The notes under the pieces: generated by a model
What the model was told of the DNA's origin: nothing
What the model saw: the letters and a program-made list of their open reading frames with translations, nothing else
Databases searched by the model: none
Source: Sinotaia quadrata
Taxonomy: Eukaryota; Mollusca; Gastropoda; Architaenioglossa; Viviparidae
DNA length: 64,000 nt
NCBI GenBank assembly: GCA_028829895.1
Contig: CM054182.1
Coordinates: 86,439,546-86,503,545 of the forward strand
Direction of reading: 5' to 3'
Position numbers and translations under genes: made by a program
Part shown: positions 35,745-48,227 of the stretch, piece after piece
How positions within the stretch are numbered: position 1 is the first letter of the stretch
How the letters are laid out: each line of letters begins with the position of its first letter

Positions 35745-35998
35745 TATTACTTTTTTATTATTATTGTTGTTGTTAACAATATTACGCTTACTAATGTTAT
35801 TATTTTTTATTATTGTTGTTGTTAACGATATTACGCTTACTAATTTTATTACTTTTTTATTATTGTTGTTGTTAACGATATTACGCGTACTAATTTTGTT
35901 ACGTGTTTATTATTGTTGTTGTTAACGATATTACGCTTACTAATTTTATTACTTTTTTATTATTGTTGTTGTTAACGATATTACGCGTACTAATTTTG
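35745..35998. repeat. ~50-bp minisatellite, ~5 units
   Basis: TTATTATTGTTGTTGTTAAC followed by GATATTACGCTTACTAATTT. ACGCTTAC and ACGCGTAC variants are both present. Confidence 0.94.
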
Positions 35999-36187
35999 TT
36001 AAAGATCACAGTGCAAGTCTTAGCTTTCTTAAATCCCCACCCTGTATTTAAAATCTGTCTAAGAAGATATCTTCCCATATTAATTCATTCACATTGTGTG
36101 CATTCACAGAAGACTTAAAAATAATATATAAAACAATTGAAATATAAATACGTATGAAATATACATACAAATGAGATATAAAACAAA

Positions 36188-36450
36188 TGAAATGGCAGTC
36201 AGCCGACTACATGTAACTAATAGCAGTCAGCCGACTACAGGTAACAAATAGCAGTCAGCTGACTGCAGGTAACAAATAGCTGTCAGCCAATTACAAGTAA
36301 TAAAATGCAGTCAGCCAATTACAAGTAATAAAATGCAGTCAGCCGATTACAAGTAATAAAATGCAGTCAGCCAATTACAAGTAATAAAATGCAGTCAGCC
36401 AATTACAAGTAATAAAATGCAGTCAGCCGATTACAAGTAACAAAGGCAGT
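36188..36450. repeat. ~28-bp minisatellite, ~9-10 units
   Basis: GCAGTCAGCCAATTACAAGT followed by AATAAAAT. Left units have the older form GCAGTCAGCCGACTACAGGT. Units become uniform towards the right. Confidence 0.94.
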
Positions 36451-36477
36451 GAGCAGACTATACTAATAATTTTTCGT

Positions 36478-36569
36478 TCACCCAAGTTCTTAGTGTTTAC
36501 TTCTCTCTCTCAGTCTGTTTGTCAATCTAACTATTGTAATTATTCGCTTACTCCTAGTTCTTAGTGTTT

Positions 36570-36621
<52 letters not shown>

Positions 36622-36680
36622 AGTCTAACTATTGTATTCACTTACTCCTAGTTTTTAGTGTTTACTTCTCTCTCTCGCTC
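36478..36680. repeat. ~85-bp repeat containing (CT)n, 3 units
   Basis: CTCCTAGTTCTTAGTGTTTA followed by CTTCTCTCTCTC. The second unit carries an expanded (CT)22 run at about 36572-36617. Confidence 0.88.
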
Positions 36681-36717
36681 TTTATTGCTAGCTTAGGTTG
36701 ATAATTTGTTATTCTCT

Positions 36718-37075
36718 TAGAACATTATTTATTGCGAATGTAGTTTAACAGTTATTGCTCTCTCTTAGAACACTATTGCGAATGTAGTTTAACAGTTATT
36801 GCTCTCTCTTAGAACACTATTGCGAATGTAGTTTAACAGTTATTGCTCTCTCTTAGAACACTATTGCGAATGTAGCTTAACAGTTGTTGCTCTGTTATTG
36901 CTCTCTCTTAGAACACTATTGCGAATGTAGTTTAACAGTTATTGCTCTCTTAGAACACTATTGTGAGTGTAGTTTAACAGTTATTGCTCTCTCTTAGAAC
37001 ACTATTTATTGCGTGTGTAGGTTAACTGTTATTTCTGTCTTAGAACACTATTTATTGCGGATGTAGGTTGAACAT
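36718..37075. repeat. ~43-bp minisatellite, ~8 units
   Basis: TTAGAACACTATTGCGAATG followed by TAGTTTAACAGTTATTGCTC. Edge units carry a 6-base TATTTA insertion. Confidence 0.93.
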
Positions 37076-37305
37076 TCACTATTCTGAATCAGAATACGAA
37101 CTCTACTAATGTAGCATCGTTAGCACTTGACCTACATTTCATGTCACTCGATTTTAATCCCGATTTAACTTTCGTGAAACTTGATTCCGTTTTAACGTAC
37201 ATGAAATGTAATCCCGTTTTCGCTTACATGAGACCTGATCCCAATACACATGAAACTTAATCCTGTTTTAAATTACATATTAATATATTGGTTCTTGGGG
37301 ACAGC

Positions 37306-37341
<36 letters not shown>

Positions 37342-37757
37342 CTCTTGGTTGCAAAAGGCGACCATTGCTATGGTAAACCTTTACTTCACAAATGACGTCA
37401 GTTAAAAATAAATCGTTTATTTATCAAATAAGGTTTCTATTGCAGGCAGGTACTTGGTATGCGTTACAGTTTCAAATGCTATCACACAAAGCCAGGTACT
37501 TGCAATGCGTTACCATTTCAAATGTCAAGCGATAGTCAGAACCTTGCTTTGTACAATTGCTAGTGACAACGCCAGTGGCTGGACGACATTTTGCAAGATT
37601 TTATCACGAGGTGTGTGTGGGGGGGAGGGAGGGGGCATATTTGGTTTATGGTGTTTAGTTGACACATGTTGCCATTGATCTTTGATGTGGGGGAATTTAT
37701 CGAAGGAAAGCAAATTAGGGGGAATGAGTTGTCTTGATAGGTCACCTTATGTCGAAA
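37076..37757. other. Spacer with a (TAG)13 microsatellite
   Basis: Trinucleotide run at 37303-37340. At 37135-37270 there are weak repeats of ACATGAAACTTGATCC. CAGGTACTTG-ATGCGTTAC is repeated at about 37447 and 37493. No gene seen. Confidence 0.6.
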
Positions 37758-38654
37758 ACACGTCTAGAGATAAATGACTTCGGATTAGATTTTACAACAC
37801 GTCTAGAGATAAATGACTTCGGACTAGATTTTACAACACGTCTAGAGATAAATGACTTCGGACTAGATTTTACAACATGTTTAGAGATGAATGACTTCGG
37901 ACTAGATTTTACAACACGTCTAGAGATGAATGACTTCGGACTAGATTTTACAACACGTCTAGAGATAAATGACTTCGGACTAGATTTTACAACACGTCTA
38001 GAGATAAATGACTTCGGACTAGATTTTACAACACGTCTAGAGATAAATGACTTCGGACTAGATTTTACAACATGTTTAGAGATGAATGACTTCGGACTAG
38101 ATTTTACAACACGTCTAGAGATGAATGACTTCGGACTAGATTTTACAACACGTCTAGAGATAAATGACTTCGGACTAGATTTTACAACACGTCTAGAGAT
38201 AAATGACTTCGGACTAGATTTTACAACACGTCTAGAGATAAATGACTTCGGACTAGATTTTACAACACGTTTAGAGATGAATGACTTCGGACTAGATTTT
38301 ACAACACGTCTAGAGATGAATGACTTCGGACTAGATTTTACAACACGTCTAGAGATAAATGACTTCGGACTAGATTTTACAACACGTCTAGAGATAAATG
38401 ACTTCGGACTAGATTTTACAACACGTCTAGAGATAAATGACTTCGGACTAGATTTTACAACATGTTTAGAGATGAATGACTTCGGACTAGATTTTACAAC
38501 ACGTCTAGAGATGAATGACTTCGGACTAGATTTTACAACACGTCTAGAGATAAATGACTTCGGACTAGATTTTACAACATGTTTAGAGATGAATGACTTC
38601 GGACTAGATTTTACAACACGTCTAGAGATAAATGACTTCGGACTAGATTTCATT
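37758..38654. repeat. 39-bp satellite, 23 units, with a 5-unit higher-order repeat
   Basis: Unit is ACACGTCTAGAGATAAATGA followed by CTTCGGACTAGATTTTACA. Types: I (CGTCTAGAGATAAAT), M (CGTCTAGAGATGAAT), C (ATGTTTAGAGATGAAT). Order is IIICM, IIICM, III-c-M, IIICM, I-C-I, where c is a C unit carrying ACACG. This gives a 195-bp superunit repeated four times. The 39-bp period keeps 308- and 324-codon frames open on opposite strands; neither is a gene on this evidence. Confidence 0.97.
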
Positions 38655-40126
38655 TCTTGATTCAAGCTAGATCGACACAATATGTCGCTGTTTCCTCTCC
38701 TCACGATAAACCACACATTTATATATTTTTAGTAACGTCATAGATCAATGTAGCACACGTTGATTCTCGTTGTTGAGATTTATACCTGTACACATACGAC
38801 TACTGTCTATGCTCATCATATCAGAATTTAAAAAAGGAAAATGTAATTAACTTATATTAATCACGATTTTGCTCATCATGAGACAAATACATACAAATGA
38901 AATTATAAATTCCTCTTGTTCGGTGCACAAAATCTCAAGCTAGTTATATATTCTTAACACTCTTACCGTGACTGGTCGGTAATAAATGACTTTTCAATTT
39001 TATCCTTTTCAATTTTATCATTTATGTCATGCATTTTTGTACGCTTTGTTAAGGGTTAAGATTAGAAGAATGAATAGTACTCAGTATCGTTACATGGCAG
39101 TTTAACCCGTGTTGTCTGGCAGAGCTGTAAATAAATGGAAATGACGTGGCATCGATAACGTTAGAAAAGAAGAAAACACTCAGTTTACGCTTAATAGTGA
39201 CCGGTGTGTGTGTCTAAGGTTCTGAAGGAGAAAAAAATAGAAAAAGGTTGTTTGATAACCTCTGGGTCATATTGGATGATGTCATCCCTAAGAATAGAAA
39301 ACGTCTTTTGATAACCTCTGGGTCATTTTGGATGATGTCATCCCTCACTTACATCTTGGACATTCTACATTTTTACCCGAAACACCGAATGTCAATTTAA
39401 CGTAGAGGCCTATTTTCGTGGCCAGTGTAATAAAATAACAGCTTTCGATTCCGAAGTATTAAATATTCCACAGAGACTCGTTAAATATCCATTTTAATTC
39501 CGTTGCTAAGAGAAAGACGAAAAGTATAAAGGTAAGAAATTAGAAATCAAAGAGGGTAAAGAAATATACTTCGGTACGAATAACTACCATTACTCAGTGT
39601 GTTATTACAGTAGATTTGTTATCGCGCGTGTCTTTGTGTGCTTTCGAGCAATCGGTTTTGAGCAGTTTAGTAGAGTTTGTTCAAAAGGCATACGTTAAAT
39701 GATTTCTCAGAGCAAGTGACATTATACGGCTTATTATGACCTGCTAAAAATAAAATGAATAAACACTTCAAAATAGAAATCATTGTTTGGTGTTGCGCTG
39801 TATTCAGATTGCTACAGACACAGACGATGCTAAAATCAAAATTAATATTATCGATAACGGAAATTATACGGGCAAAATATAGACAATTTACGGATTGTAT
39901 ATTGTACAGAAATAGTACACACTTTGCGGAAATCCATGGAGGACGTGAGGAAAGGGAGGGGGGCTGGCGGCGAGCGGAGTCTATTTTTCTTTACTTTCAG
40001 AATGGAATCAAATCAAGCCCAAATCTAGACGTTTGAAATCGAATGGGGCCCACCACCACAGTCTTGCACAAGGAACCCAAAGAAAAAAAACTTACTATGC
40101 CACTGGCGGAAATAGTAAAAAAAAAA
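38655..40126. other. Unique spacer with one small duplication
   Basis: About 39244-39350 holds two ~58-bp copies of TTTGATAACCTCTGGGTCAT followed by GGATGATGTCATCCCT. TGATGTCATCC is part of a GGATGATGTCATCC palindrome. No gene seen. Confidence 0.5.
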
Positions 40127-40500
40127 AACTATAGAGAAATAATAGACAATGAACGGAAATAGAACAGAAACTGTAGAGAAATAATAGACAATGAACGGAA
40201 ATAGAAGAGAAACTGTAGAGAAATAATAGACAATGAACGGAAATGGTACAAAAACTATAGAGAAATAATAGACAAAGAACGGAAATGGTACAAAAACTAT
40301 AGAGAAATAATAGACAAAGAACGGAAATGGTACAAAAACTATAGAGAAATAATAGACAAAGAACGGAAATGGTACAAAAACTATAGAGAAATAATAGACA
40401 ATGAACGGAAGTAGTATAGAAACTATAGAGAAATAATAGACAATGAACGGAAACGTTACAAAAATTGTAGAAAATAATAGACATTGAACGCAAATAGTAT
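40127..40500. repeat. 42-bp minisatellite, ~9 units
   Basis: AACTATAGAGAAATAATAGA followed by CAATGAACGGAAATGGTACA. The last unit is diverged and holds the left breakpoint of block B at 40474. The 14-codon frames on the minus strand are repeat artefacts. Confidence 0.95.
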
Positions 40501-40576
40501 AGACACTAGTAACCACTGAACGAAATTAGTAGATACACTGCATACAAATTGAATAGATTGTCGCCACATATACTGG

Positions 40577-40848
40577 ATCATACATTAATTTATGTAACTA
40601 AGAAATATACACAAGCTTTGTCGCTATCTAGTTAATGTAACTAAGAAATATACACAAGCTTTGTCGCTATCTAGTTTATATAACTAAGAAATATACACAC
40701 GCTTTGTCGCTATCTAGTTTATATAACTAAGAAATATAACACAAGCTTTGCCACTATTAAGTTTGTGTAACTAAGAAATATACACAAGCTTTGTCGCTAT
40801 CTAGTTTATATAACTAAGAAATATACACAAGCTTTGAAGAAAATTTCA
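40577..40848. repeat. 43-bp minisatellite, 6 units
   Basis: TAACTAAGAAATATACACAA followed by GCTTTGTCGCTATCTAGTTT. The second copy (58831-59205) has 9 units. A ~43-bp array of GGAAATGTTTAAGAATATG follows at about 40905-40995, with 2 units here against 5 in the second copy. Confidence 0.95.
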
Positions 40849-41042
40849 AAAACTAAACATAAATAAATAATAAAATGAAATCGGCATTGAAAGATATTGT
40901 ATGGATATTAAATAGAAATATTTAAGAATATGTGCATTATAATATAGAAAATGGAAATGTTTAAGAATATGAACATTATAATATAGAAAATACCCATACC
41001 TAGTCCCGAAGATGCGTAGAAGTAGTGTATAATGATTGCAAT

Positions 41043-41398
41043 AGTACAAAAACGTTTACAAATAGCAGTAAAAGTATAGGGAAATTACATGTAAACGGTA
41101 CAAACAAAAACGTTTACAAATAGCAGTAAAAGTATAGGGAAATTACATGTAAACGGTACAAACAAAAACGTTTACAAATAGCAGTAAAAGTATAGGGAAC
41201 TTACATGTACACGGTACAAACAAAAACGTTTACAAATAGCAGTAAAAGTATAGGGAACTTACATGTACACGGTACAAACAAAAACGTTTACAAATAGCAG
41301 TAAAAGTATAGGGAAATTACATGTAAACGGTACAAACAAAAACGTTTACAAATAGCAGTAAAAGTATAGGAAAATTACATGTACACGGTACAAACAAA
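41043..41398. repeat. 58-bp minisatellite, 6 units
   Basis: AAAAACGTTTACAAATAGCA followed by GTAAAAGTATAGGGAAATTA. Starts every 58 bases from 41053. The second copy (59530-59768) has only 4 units. Confidence 0.97.
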
Positions 41399-42816
41399 AT
41401 GCAGAATTTATATAGAAGCAGTATAGAAATTACCTACAAAATATATTTACTGAATCCAGAGATTTTAAAGAAACATTTTAAAAATTACACGAGAATTGCA
41501 CACACAGAATACAGAATCTAGTTCGAAACAGAAAAAGTTAGAAAATAAACTAAAATACAATAATAGGCAGTTGTTAAGGACAGGTTTCTTAAGCATTCGT
41601 ATTTGTATATAAATAAATATTAATCTAAAGAGTCCAAAGAGATGTTATAACATAATGACTTTTAAGAAAACCAAGGAGGGCAATCTCATAAAGAGTCAAT
41701 AAAGATGTTAAAAACTATGACTTCTAAGTAAATCAAGGGGGTATGAGGGGGTAAGCTCATAAAGCCTTTTAACACTTTACCTTCAAATAAGAATTCGAAC
41801 ACTTTATCAGGTATGTGTGTTGTCTCTCTTCGCACGCCCGTCTTAATATGGTTGTTCATTGGTCCACTTCCCTAATTAACTCTTGGGATCAATACACACA
41901 GTTGGGGCAAAATCTCCACTTCCATGTCCGGGTCGGCGGTTACTCAGAGTTTGATTGGACAAGACATCTAGAAAAAGTGGACCATTATACTACGAACAAC
42001 TTTTGAAGTTTGTTTAATCGGCATGAATGTTAAATACTGCAATAGGACAAACAGTTCTAGAAACCAATTTTGTGAACTCTCTCGCATATCTAAATAATTT
42101 TTTTTAAAATTATTACTAATCCCAGCGACAGTTCATTTTGTTGCCATTGGCCTAAGATTGCTTGGAATTCTATAGGTTGGTGGACTGACGGCAAGAGAGT
42201 GGGAAAAGAAAGAAAAAGCAGTTTATTTTTTTTAGCATAGTTGACTCACATCAACAACTGACGTGTTGTAGTTAGCTCCCTTTTTGTGCTTGGCAGCACA
42301 GACATGCACTAATTGATCGCAGTCAAGTACGCTTAATGTAGTCATGGCTACCAAGATTAGACTTGAAATAAGGAGGGTGGGGGAGTGAGGTAGATTAATC
42401 AAGTAATGCTTTAGAGTTTGAAAAGAATCATGTTCCATGAACACATTACGTTTTTCTGTCTCTGCATGCGCACTAGATATAAACAGATGTCAGTTAAGAG
42501 TGTTGCTAATTTGAAGGAAAGACAACTCTGTCGTTCATATTTGATAACGCAAACCATTCTGGAATGGGTTACGGATGTGATAAAATTGTTTTTACCAGAT
42601 GTACAATAAATGCACGAAGACTACATGAAGATGATTTGTTTTCATGGTCGCTTTTGGACAGAGTTATAAAAATAATATATATATATTTTAATGACACCTG
42701 AAAAAACTTTTAAAATTGTTTCAGACTTTAAACGTAAAAGAAAAAACCATATCAAGAAATACTGTTATTCGTCTAAATATTGGAGGCTTCTTAAATTTTA
42801 CACATACACACGTACA
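41399..42816. other. Unique segment of block B
   Basis: No convincing gene. A 63-codon frame near 41815-42006 is unchanged at protein level in the second copy (60181-60372) but opens at a GTG and shows no domain. Its conservation is explained by the recency of the duplication. Confidence 0.5.
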
Positions 42817-43040
<224 letters not shown>

Positions 43041-43781
43041 TTTTCCTTGCTCGACTGTTTCTCATTTGATCGAAACAACACTGCAAAAAATCAGCGTGAC
43101 AACTATTCATCGCTTGTTCTACCATTCTCAGGATTTTCATCGAATTTGTCTCATTTCACAAGGATTTTCTTAATTCTTAAATCGAAACTATCAAAAGAAA
43201 TTTTGTTTGTGGGTTTTCTTTGGAGTATACATGTATTCACCATAGAGTATAGTCGTGTTTATTTAGCCTATCAGTGACTGTACATAACCTTTTCAAAAGA
43301 AACCTTCTAAAGTGAGCAAACCTCCTTTAACGATTACAGTGAACAGAGAAGATATTAGTTAAGAAATTGTCGCCGCCATTATGGAGTTTGGCAAGCAATA
43401 CAGCTAATGTACTTTGACTTCTGAAACTCTTCGGTGGTTCTGATCTGCTTCTAGCCATATGATATTTATCTCCCCACCCCACCCCTTTTTTTTTTTTATC
43501 TACAACCTCAACAACCAAAGTTCGTGCTAATGCATTATTTTTAATGCATACAACACACAGACACATATATAATGAACACGCTGAGACTGAAATCAATTCT
43601 TGAGGACAAAAAGGAAACACGTCACCTAATCACGCCATCTTAACTAATAAATGTCGTTCGGTTTACTGTTTCTTATAACTCTATGTGCCTCTCCATGTGA
43701 GTGGAAGATTTCAGAGATAAGTTCAAGTTACACAGTTAATTACTGTGTGGTTAAGCGTAACCCATGGTGACGAGTCTGGTA
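43041..43781. other. Unique right part of block B
   Basis: No gene recognised. A 97-codon minus-strand frame (43327-43620) exists in both copies, but it opens with GTG and crosses a poly-T tract whose length differs between copies. Confidence 0.5.
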
Positions 43782-43784
43782 CTC

Positions 43785-43940
43785 AAGCTTTAGCGTGACT
43801 TGGTGTGAGACAAGTAGAGACTTTAGCGTGACTTGGTGTGTGACAAGTACACATACTTTAGCGAGTGGATGTGTGACAAATACAAATACTTCATCGTGCA
43901 TAGGTGTGTGTGACAAGTACAGAGACTGTAGTGAGTGAGC
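43785..43940. repeat. ~37-bp degenerate repeat, ~4 units
   Basis: CTTTAGCGTGACTTGGTGTG followed by TGACAAGTACA, decaying to the right. It starts at the right breakpoint of block B. Confidence 0.85.
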
Positions 43941-44029
43941 TAAGTATACATGTGCTTAAATGCACTTAATAAAGTGAGTAGGAGTGTTATACATATATTA
44001 AATGAATGGACGAGTGAATGAGTAAAAGT

Positions 44030-44136
44030 ATGCAAATGAGTGAGTTCATACCAACAACTGAGTGAGTGAGTTCATGCCAACAACTGAGTGAGTGAGTGAG
44101 TGAGTGAGTGAGTGAGTGAGTGAGTGAGTGAGTGAA
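44030..44136. repeat. (GTGA)n microsatellite within a small repeat
   Basis: GAGTTCATRCCAACAACTGA occurs twice, then GTGA runs for about 50 bases. Confidence 0.95.
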
Positions 44137-44892
44137 ATCAAAGCAGAGCATGTTTTCTGACTGGACATTTAATACCCAATTACACTACACTTGCCATGTC
44201 TTTTTATTTTTTAAAGCACTGAGGCGCGCCACATATCATTTGAGACTGTTCCGGGCGAAGGATTTGTAAAGAGCTAAACTTACAAGTATAAACATGTACG
44301 AACACATCAAATACTATTCCCCAGATATCCTAAAGTCATTTAATAGATAAATAATGTTTAGTTAATTCAGTTGACAGATTCTTGAACATGATGGAGCCGC
44401 AGCTATGATGTGTCACGGTTCGCTGGTCCCTCTCATAATCTCAGACAATTTCTTTGCTCAGGCAAGTACCCCGGTATAAAGGGGTTTTTCAAAGAATAAA
44501 AGTAGGCGTACATACGTTTTCACACACCCCGTGTGTAATAAAAGAAAACAAGGGAGAAAAGAAATTTTAAAAAATATCGACTCGATTGCTTTGTACTTCA
44601 AAATTGCAAAAGTGTATACAAGATTACTTTTTTAAAAGATAAAGATGACGGTCGAGAAACATTGCCAAACCTTTTCGTTCCTAAATTGATCGTTCGTTAG
44701 ACATCATCTGACTGACAATTTCTATTCAAACTTGTATTTCTTGTGACGTTGTTTGGGAGGAATTTTTTTCTCCCTTAGATCAAAGTGACTTTTTAGATCA
44801 CTTAGTAGTCTGGTTATGACGTAAACGGTGATAAATGACGTTAAAAATTCTACTTGTAAAACGCATCCCATCTTCATGAATTGTGGTCACCG
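44137..44892. other. Unique spacer, no gene seen
   Basis: AT-rich single-copy DNA. No frame is convincing. Confidence 0.5.
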
Positions 44893-45125
44893 TAAGCAGA
44901 ATTATACACTGTAATTATAATTGTAATAAAATATCTTCCATTCCAATTTACACACTTTTCTGACAAGTAATTGTAACTATAATTGCAATAAAATATCTTC
45001 CATTCCAATTTATCCACTTTTCTGGTAACAGGAAGCAGAATTATACACAAGTAATTGTAACTATAATTGTAATAAAATATCTTCCATTCCAATTTACCCA
45101 CTTTTCTGGTAACAGAAAGCAGAAT
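44893..45125. repeat. ~84-bp repeat, 3 units
   Basis: AATAAAATATCTTCCATTCC followed by AATTTACCCACTTTTCTGGT. The first unit lacks about 25 bp. The segment 45126-45334 is unique. Confidence 0.92.
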
Positions 45126-45334
45126 TATAACGGGCGTAAAAATAATAATGTGATTATGATACTGCGAACTACGCCACACTATTCAATTGTTATTATTATT
45201 AATTAATTAATCATCTATAACTAATAACAAGTGACGAGAATCTTAATTTATGTTATTAATAATTCTCCAGTAGACACCACTCATCTCTCTCACTTGGTGG
45301 ATATGAGGGCACTGTAAGCGTTTTCTCTCTTCTG

Positions 45335-45482
45335 CAACATTAAAGACAAACATTCACTGTCACACAACATTAAAGACAAACATTCACTGTCACACAACAT
45401 TAAAGACAAACATTCACTGTCACACAACATTAAAGACAAACATTCACTGTCACACAACATTAAAGACAAACATTCGCTGTCA
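45335..45482. repeat. 30-bp minisatellite, 5 units
   Basis: ACATTAAAGACAAACATTCA followed by CTGTCACACA, nearly identical units. Confidence 0.97.
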
Positions 45483-45705
45483 ATATTTTCGTACGTGGAA
45501 AACATCTTACAAAAGGAGAAGAGTAATCCGTCTTTCATCTATATTTAGCGAGCCCCCATCATCCCACTATCTCTCCAACATAAAATTATCAATATGTGCA
45601 AGAAGGCCAATAAATTTATTAAATCAACAATCAAATATACAAATAGCAATTACAATGAAAAAATTACTTGATATCAATATTTCCATGCAAGCACGTTTGA
45701 ATAAA
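45483..45705. other. Unique spacer
   Basis: AT-rich, no gene seen. Confidence 0.4.
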
Positions 45706-46512
45706 TTCAACTTTAATCAAATATGTTCAAAACACTCTTTAATCAAATATGTTCAAAACACTCTTTAATCAAATATGTTCAAAACACACTTTAATCAAAT
45801 ATGTTCAAAACACTCTTTAATCAAATATGTTCAAAACACTCTTTAATCAAATATGTTCAAAACACACTCTAATCAAATATGTTCAAAACACTCTTTAATT
45901 AAATATGTTCAAAACACAATCAGACACATTCAAAACACACTTTACTCAAATATGTTCAAAACACACTTTAATCAAATATGTTCAAAACACACTCTAATCA
46001 GACACATTCAAAACACACTTTAATCAAATATGTTCAAAACACTCTTTAATTAAATATGTTCAAAACACAATCAGACACATTCAAAACACACTTTACTCAA
46101 ATATATTCAAAACACACTTTAATCAAATATGTTCAAAACACACTCTAATCAGACACATTCAAAACACTCTTTAATTAAATATGTTCAAAACACAATCAGA
46201 CACATTCAAAACACACTTTACTCAAATATGTTCAAAACACACTTTAATCAAATATGTTCAAAACACACTCTAATCAGACACATTCAAAACACACTTTAAT
46301 CAAATATGTTCAAAACACACTCTAATCAGACACATTCAAAACACACTTTAATCGAATATGTTCAAAACACACTCTAATCAGACACATTCAAAACACTCTT
46401 TAATCAAATATGTTCAAAACACACTCTAATCAGACACATTCAAAACACTCTTTAATCAAATATGTTCAAAACACACTCTAATCAGACACATTCAAAACAC
46501 ACTTTAATCAAA
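45706..46512. repeat. ~26-bp minisatellite, ~30 units, two main unit types
   Basis: Type 1 carries AATCAAATATGTTCAAAACA; type 2 carries AATCAGACACATTCAAAACA; a third variant has AATTAAATATG. The left third is almost all type 1; the right two thirds alternate types 1 and 2 in ~52-bp and longer blocks. Confidence 0.96.
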
Positions 46513-46664
46513 TACTTTTAACACATATTAACTCAATTAAATACGTTCAATCCATACTCTGTCAAATACATTCCACACATACTGTTTCTAAAGATATTCA
46601 ACACGCTCCATTAAATACATTCAATAAACACTATCAAACACAAATAATTATCAAATACGTTTCC

Positions 46665-46749
<85 letters not shown>

Positions 46750-46881
46750 TGCAAATGTAATCAAATACGTTTCACACACATACAGCACATACAGAAAGCG
46801 AACGTTCAATACTTTCAAAGCAAACTGTAATCAAATACATTGATCACAATCTGATTGTAAAGGTAATTAAATATGTTAAAT
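46513..46881. repeat. Decayed array edge and (CT)n(CA)n microsatellite
   Basis: About 46513-46655 keeps faint copies of the previous unit (AAATACNTTCAA). About 46664-46746 is CT then CA. Confidence 0.8.
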
Positions 46882-47150
46882 ACTGTGGTGGAGTACATTT
46901 GCATATCCCTATTGCAAGACTTAATTGTTATATAAATTGTTCAATTGTTGAAGTCAACCGACCTTGGGAAATAATTATGATAGAATTTTTGTAAGTGTCA
47001 GAGTTGGAGTAAACAACTCGAGTTGAGAATATGCTAGAAATTGCTAATGCAATCTCCTGGTTTACTGATTATAAACCTTTATGACTGTGGTAGACAAGAG
47101 AAGTATCTACTGCAGTGTGTAAGTATAAGGGATACACTGCACTCTATACT
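46882..47150 (+). repeat. Dispersed repeat family F, copy F5 (internal deletion)
   Basis: Begins ACTGTGGTGGAGTACATTTG. It follows F2 for about 165 bp to GCAATC, then jumps to the part of F2 that begins TCCTGGTTTA (26618), omitting about 552 bp. The four bases AATC occur at both F2 breakpoints. Confidence 0.85.
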
Positions 47151-47394
47151 AGCTTTCTTAAAACAACGTCTGCAAAGCAAGCAAACAAACACTGACGATT
47201 AATGAAGTACTGTAAATTTTTAAAAATTTCTATTTAACCTTTAACTTATTCACAACATAGGTTCCCAATAGACTTTAATAAATATCCGGTTTTAATTGAT
47301 GTATATGGATGGTTCTTGCTTTCATAGTCTTTCAGGAAATAACTACAAATATTTTTATTTGCAAACCTATTGTTTTTCTCCTGTTTTTTATACA
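47151..47394. other. Unique spacer
   Basis: AT-rich, no gene seen. Confidence 0.4.
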
Positions 47395-47755
47395 ATCACT
47401 AATGAACTCACTAACGCAGTCAATAATGTAGTCAGTAACGCAGTCAATAATACAATTAGTAACGCAGTCAATAATGCAGTCAGTAACGCAGTCAATAATA
47501 CAGTCAGTAACACAATCAATAATACAATCAGTAACGCAGTCAATAATGCAGTCATTAACGCAGTCAATAATAATCATTAACACAGTCAGTAATACAATCA
47601 GTAATTCAATCATTAATCCAGTAATGTAGTCAGTGATGTGGAGAGTAACACAGTCAGTAATACAAGGAGTAACGCCATCAGTAATTCAGTCAGTAATGCA
47701 GCTAGTAATGTACTCAGTAATACAGTTAGTTACTCATCCAGTAATATACTCAGAC
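47395..47755. repeat. 12/24-bp minisatellite
   Basis: GTCAATAATGCA and GTCAGTAACGCA alternate, giving a 12-bp basic period and a 24-bp composite period. About 13 regular basic units run to 47570, then irregular ones to 47755. The Asn-Ala-Val frames are artefacts. Confidence 0.94.
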
Positions 47756-48129
47756 TGAGTATTAATTGCATATTACAGAGATGGTGATTTATTAGTATTT
47801 GTATTTGAGTCAACAAATGTTTAAAGCTTTGGAATTGAGATCATTGCTGCGTGCACTCTAAATAAATAAATCCTCAAAGATAAGTAAAACTGTACTCAAG
47901 TATATAAACAAATATATCACATTAAAGAACAACTCTAAATTATAAATGCATACACTCCAACATAAAGACAATTTTATTTTAAATATTGTAAAATTTCTTT
48001 TAGTAGTTTGTTTATACATCACTAGGTGTAGAGACTTCACTAAAATCGTACATAAAAGCATGATTATAAAAACATAATATGTTATAAATGCTACACTGGA
48101 AGAACTGGTTTATAAAAAATATATATAAA
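47756..48129. other. Unique spacer, no gene seen
   Basis: AT-rich single-copy DNA. Confidence 0.5.
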
Positions 48130-48227
48130 TTAAACAAAAATATCAAATTGCGCACAAAATCAAACACTTAAATACAACAATTAAACAAAAATATCAAATT
48201 GCGCACAAAATCAAACACTTAAATACA
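48130..48227. repeat. 51-bp tandem duplication
   Basis: TTAAACAAAAATATCAAATT followed by GCGCACAAAATCAAACACTT, starts at 48130 and 48181. The second copy contains the stop codon of the frame at 48219-48623. Confidence 0.95.

Noticed and set aside
37734..38716. 308- and 324-codon open frames on opposite strands
   Set aside because: They are by-products of a 39-bp tandem unit without stops. No signal peptide, no unique domain, and both strands are equally open.
41815..42006. 63-codon frame conserved exactly between blocks B and B'
   Set aside because: It opens with GTG, has no recognisable domain, and identity is expected from a recent duplication.
43327..43620. 97-codon minus-strand frame present in both B copies
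   Set aside because: Opens with GTG and spans a poly-T tract of different length in the two copies; the frame survives only through compensating indels.
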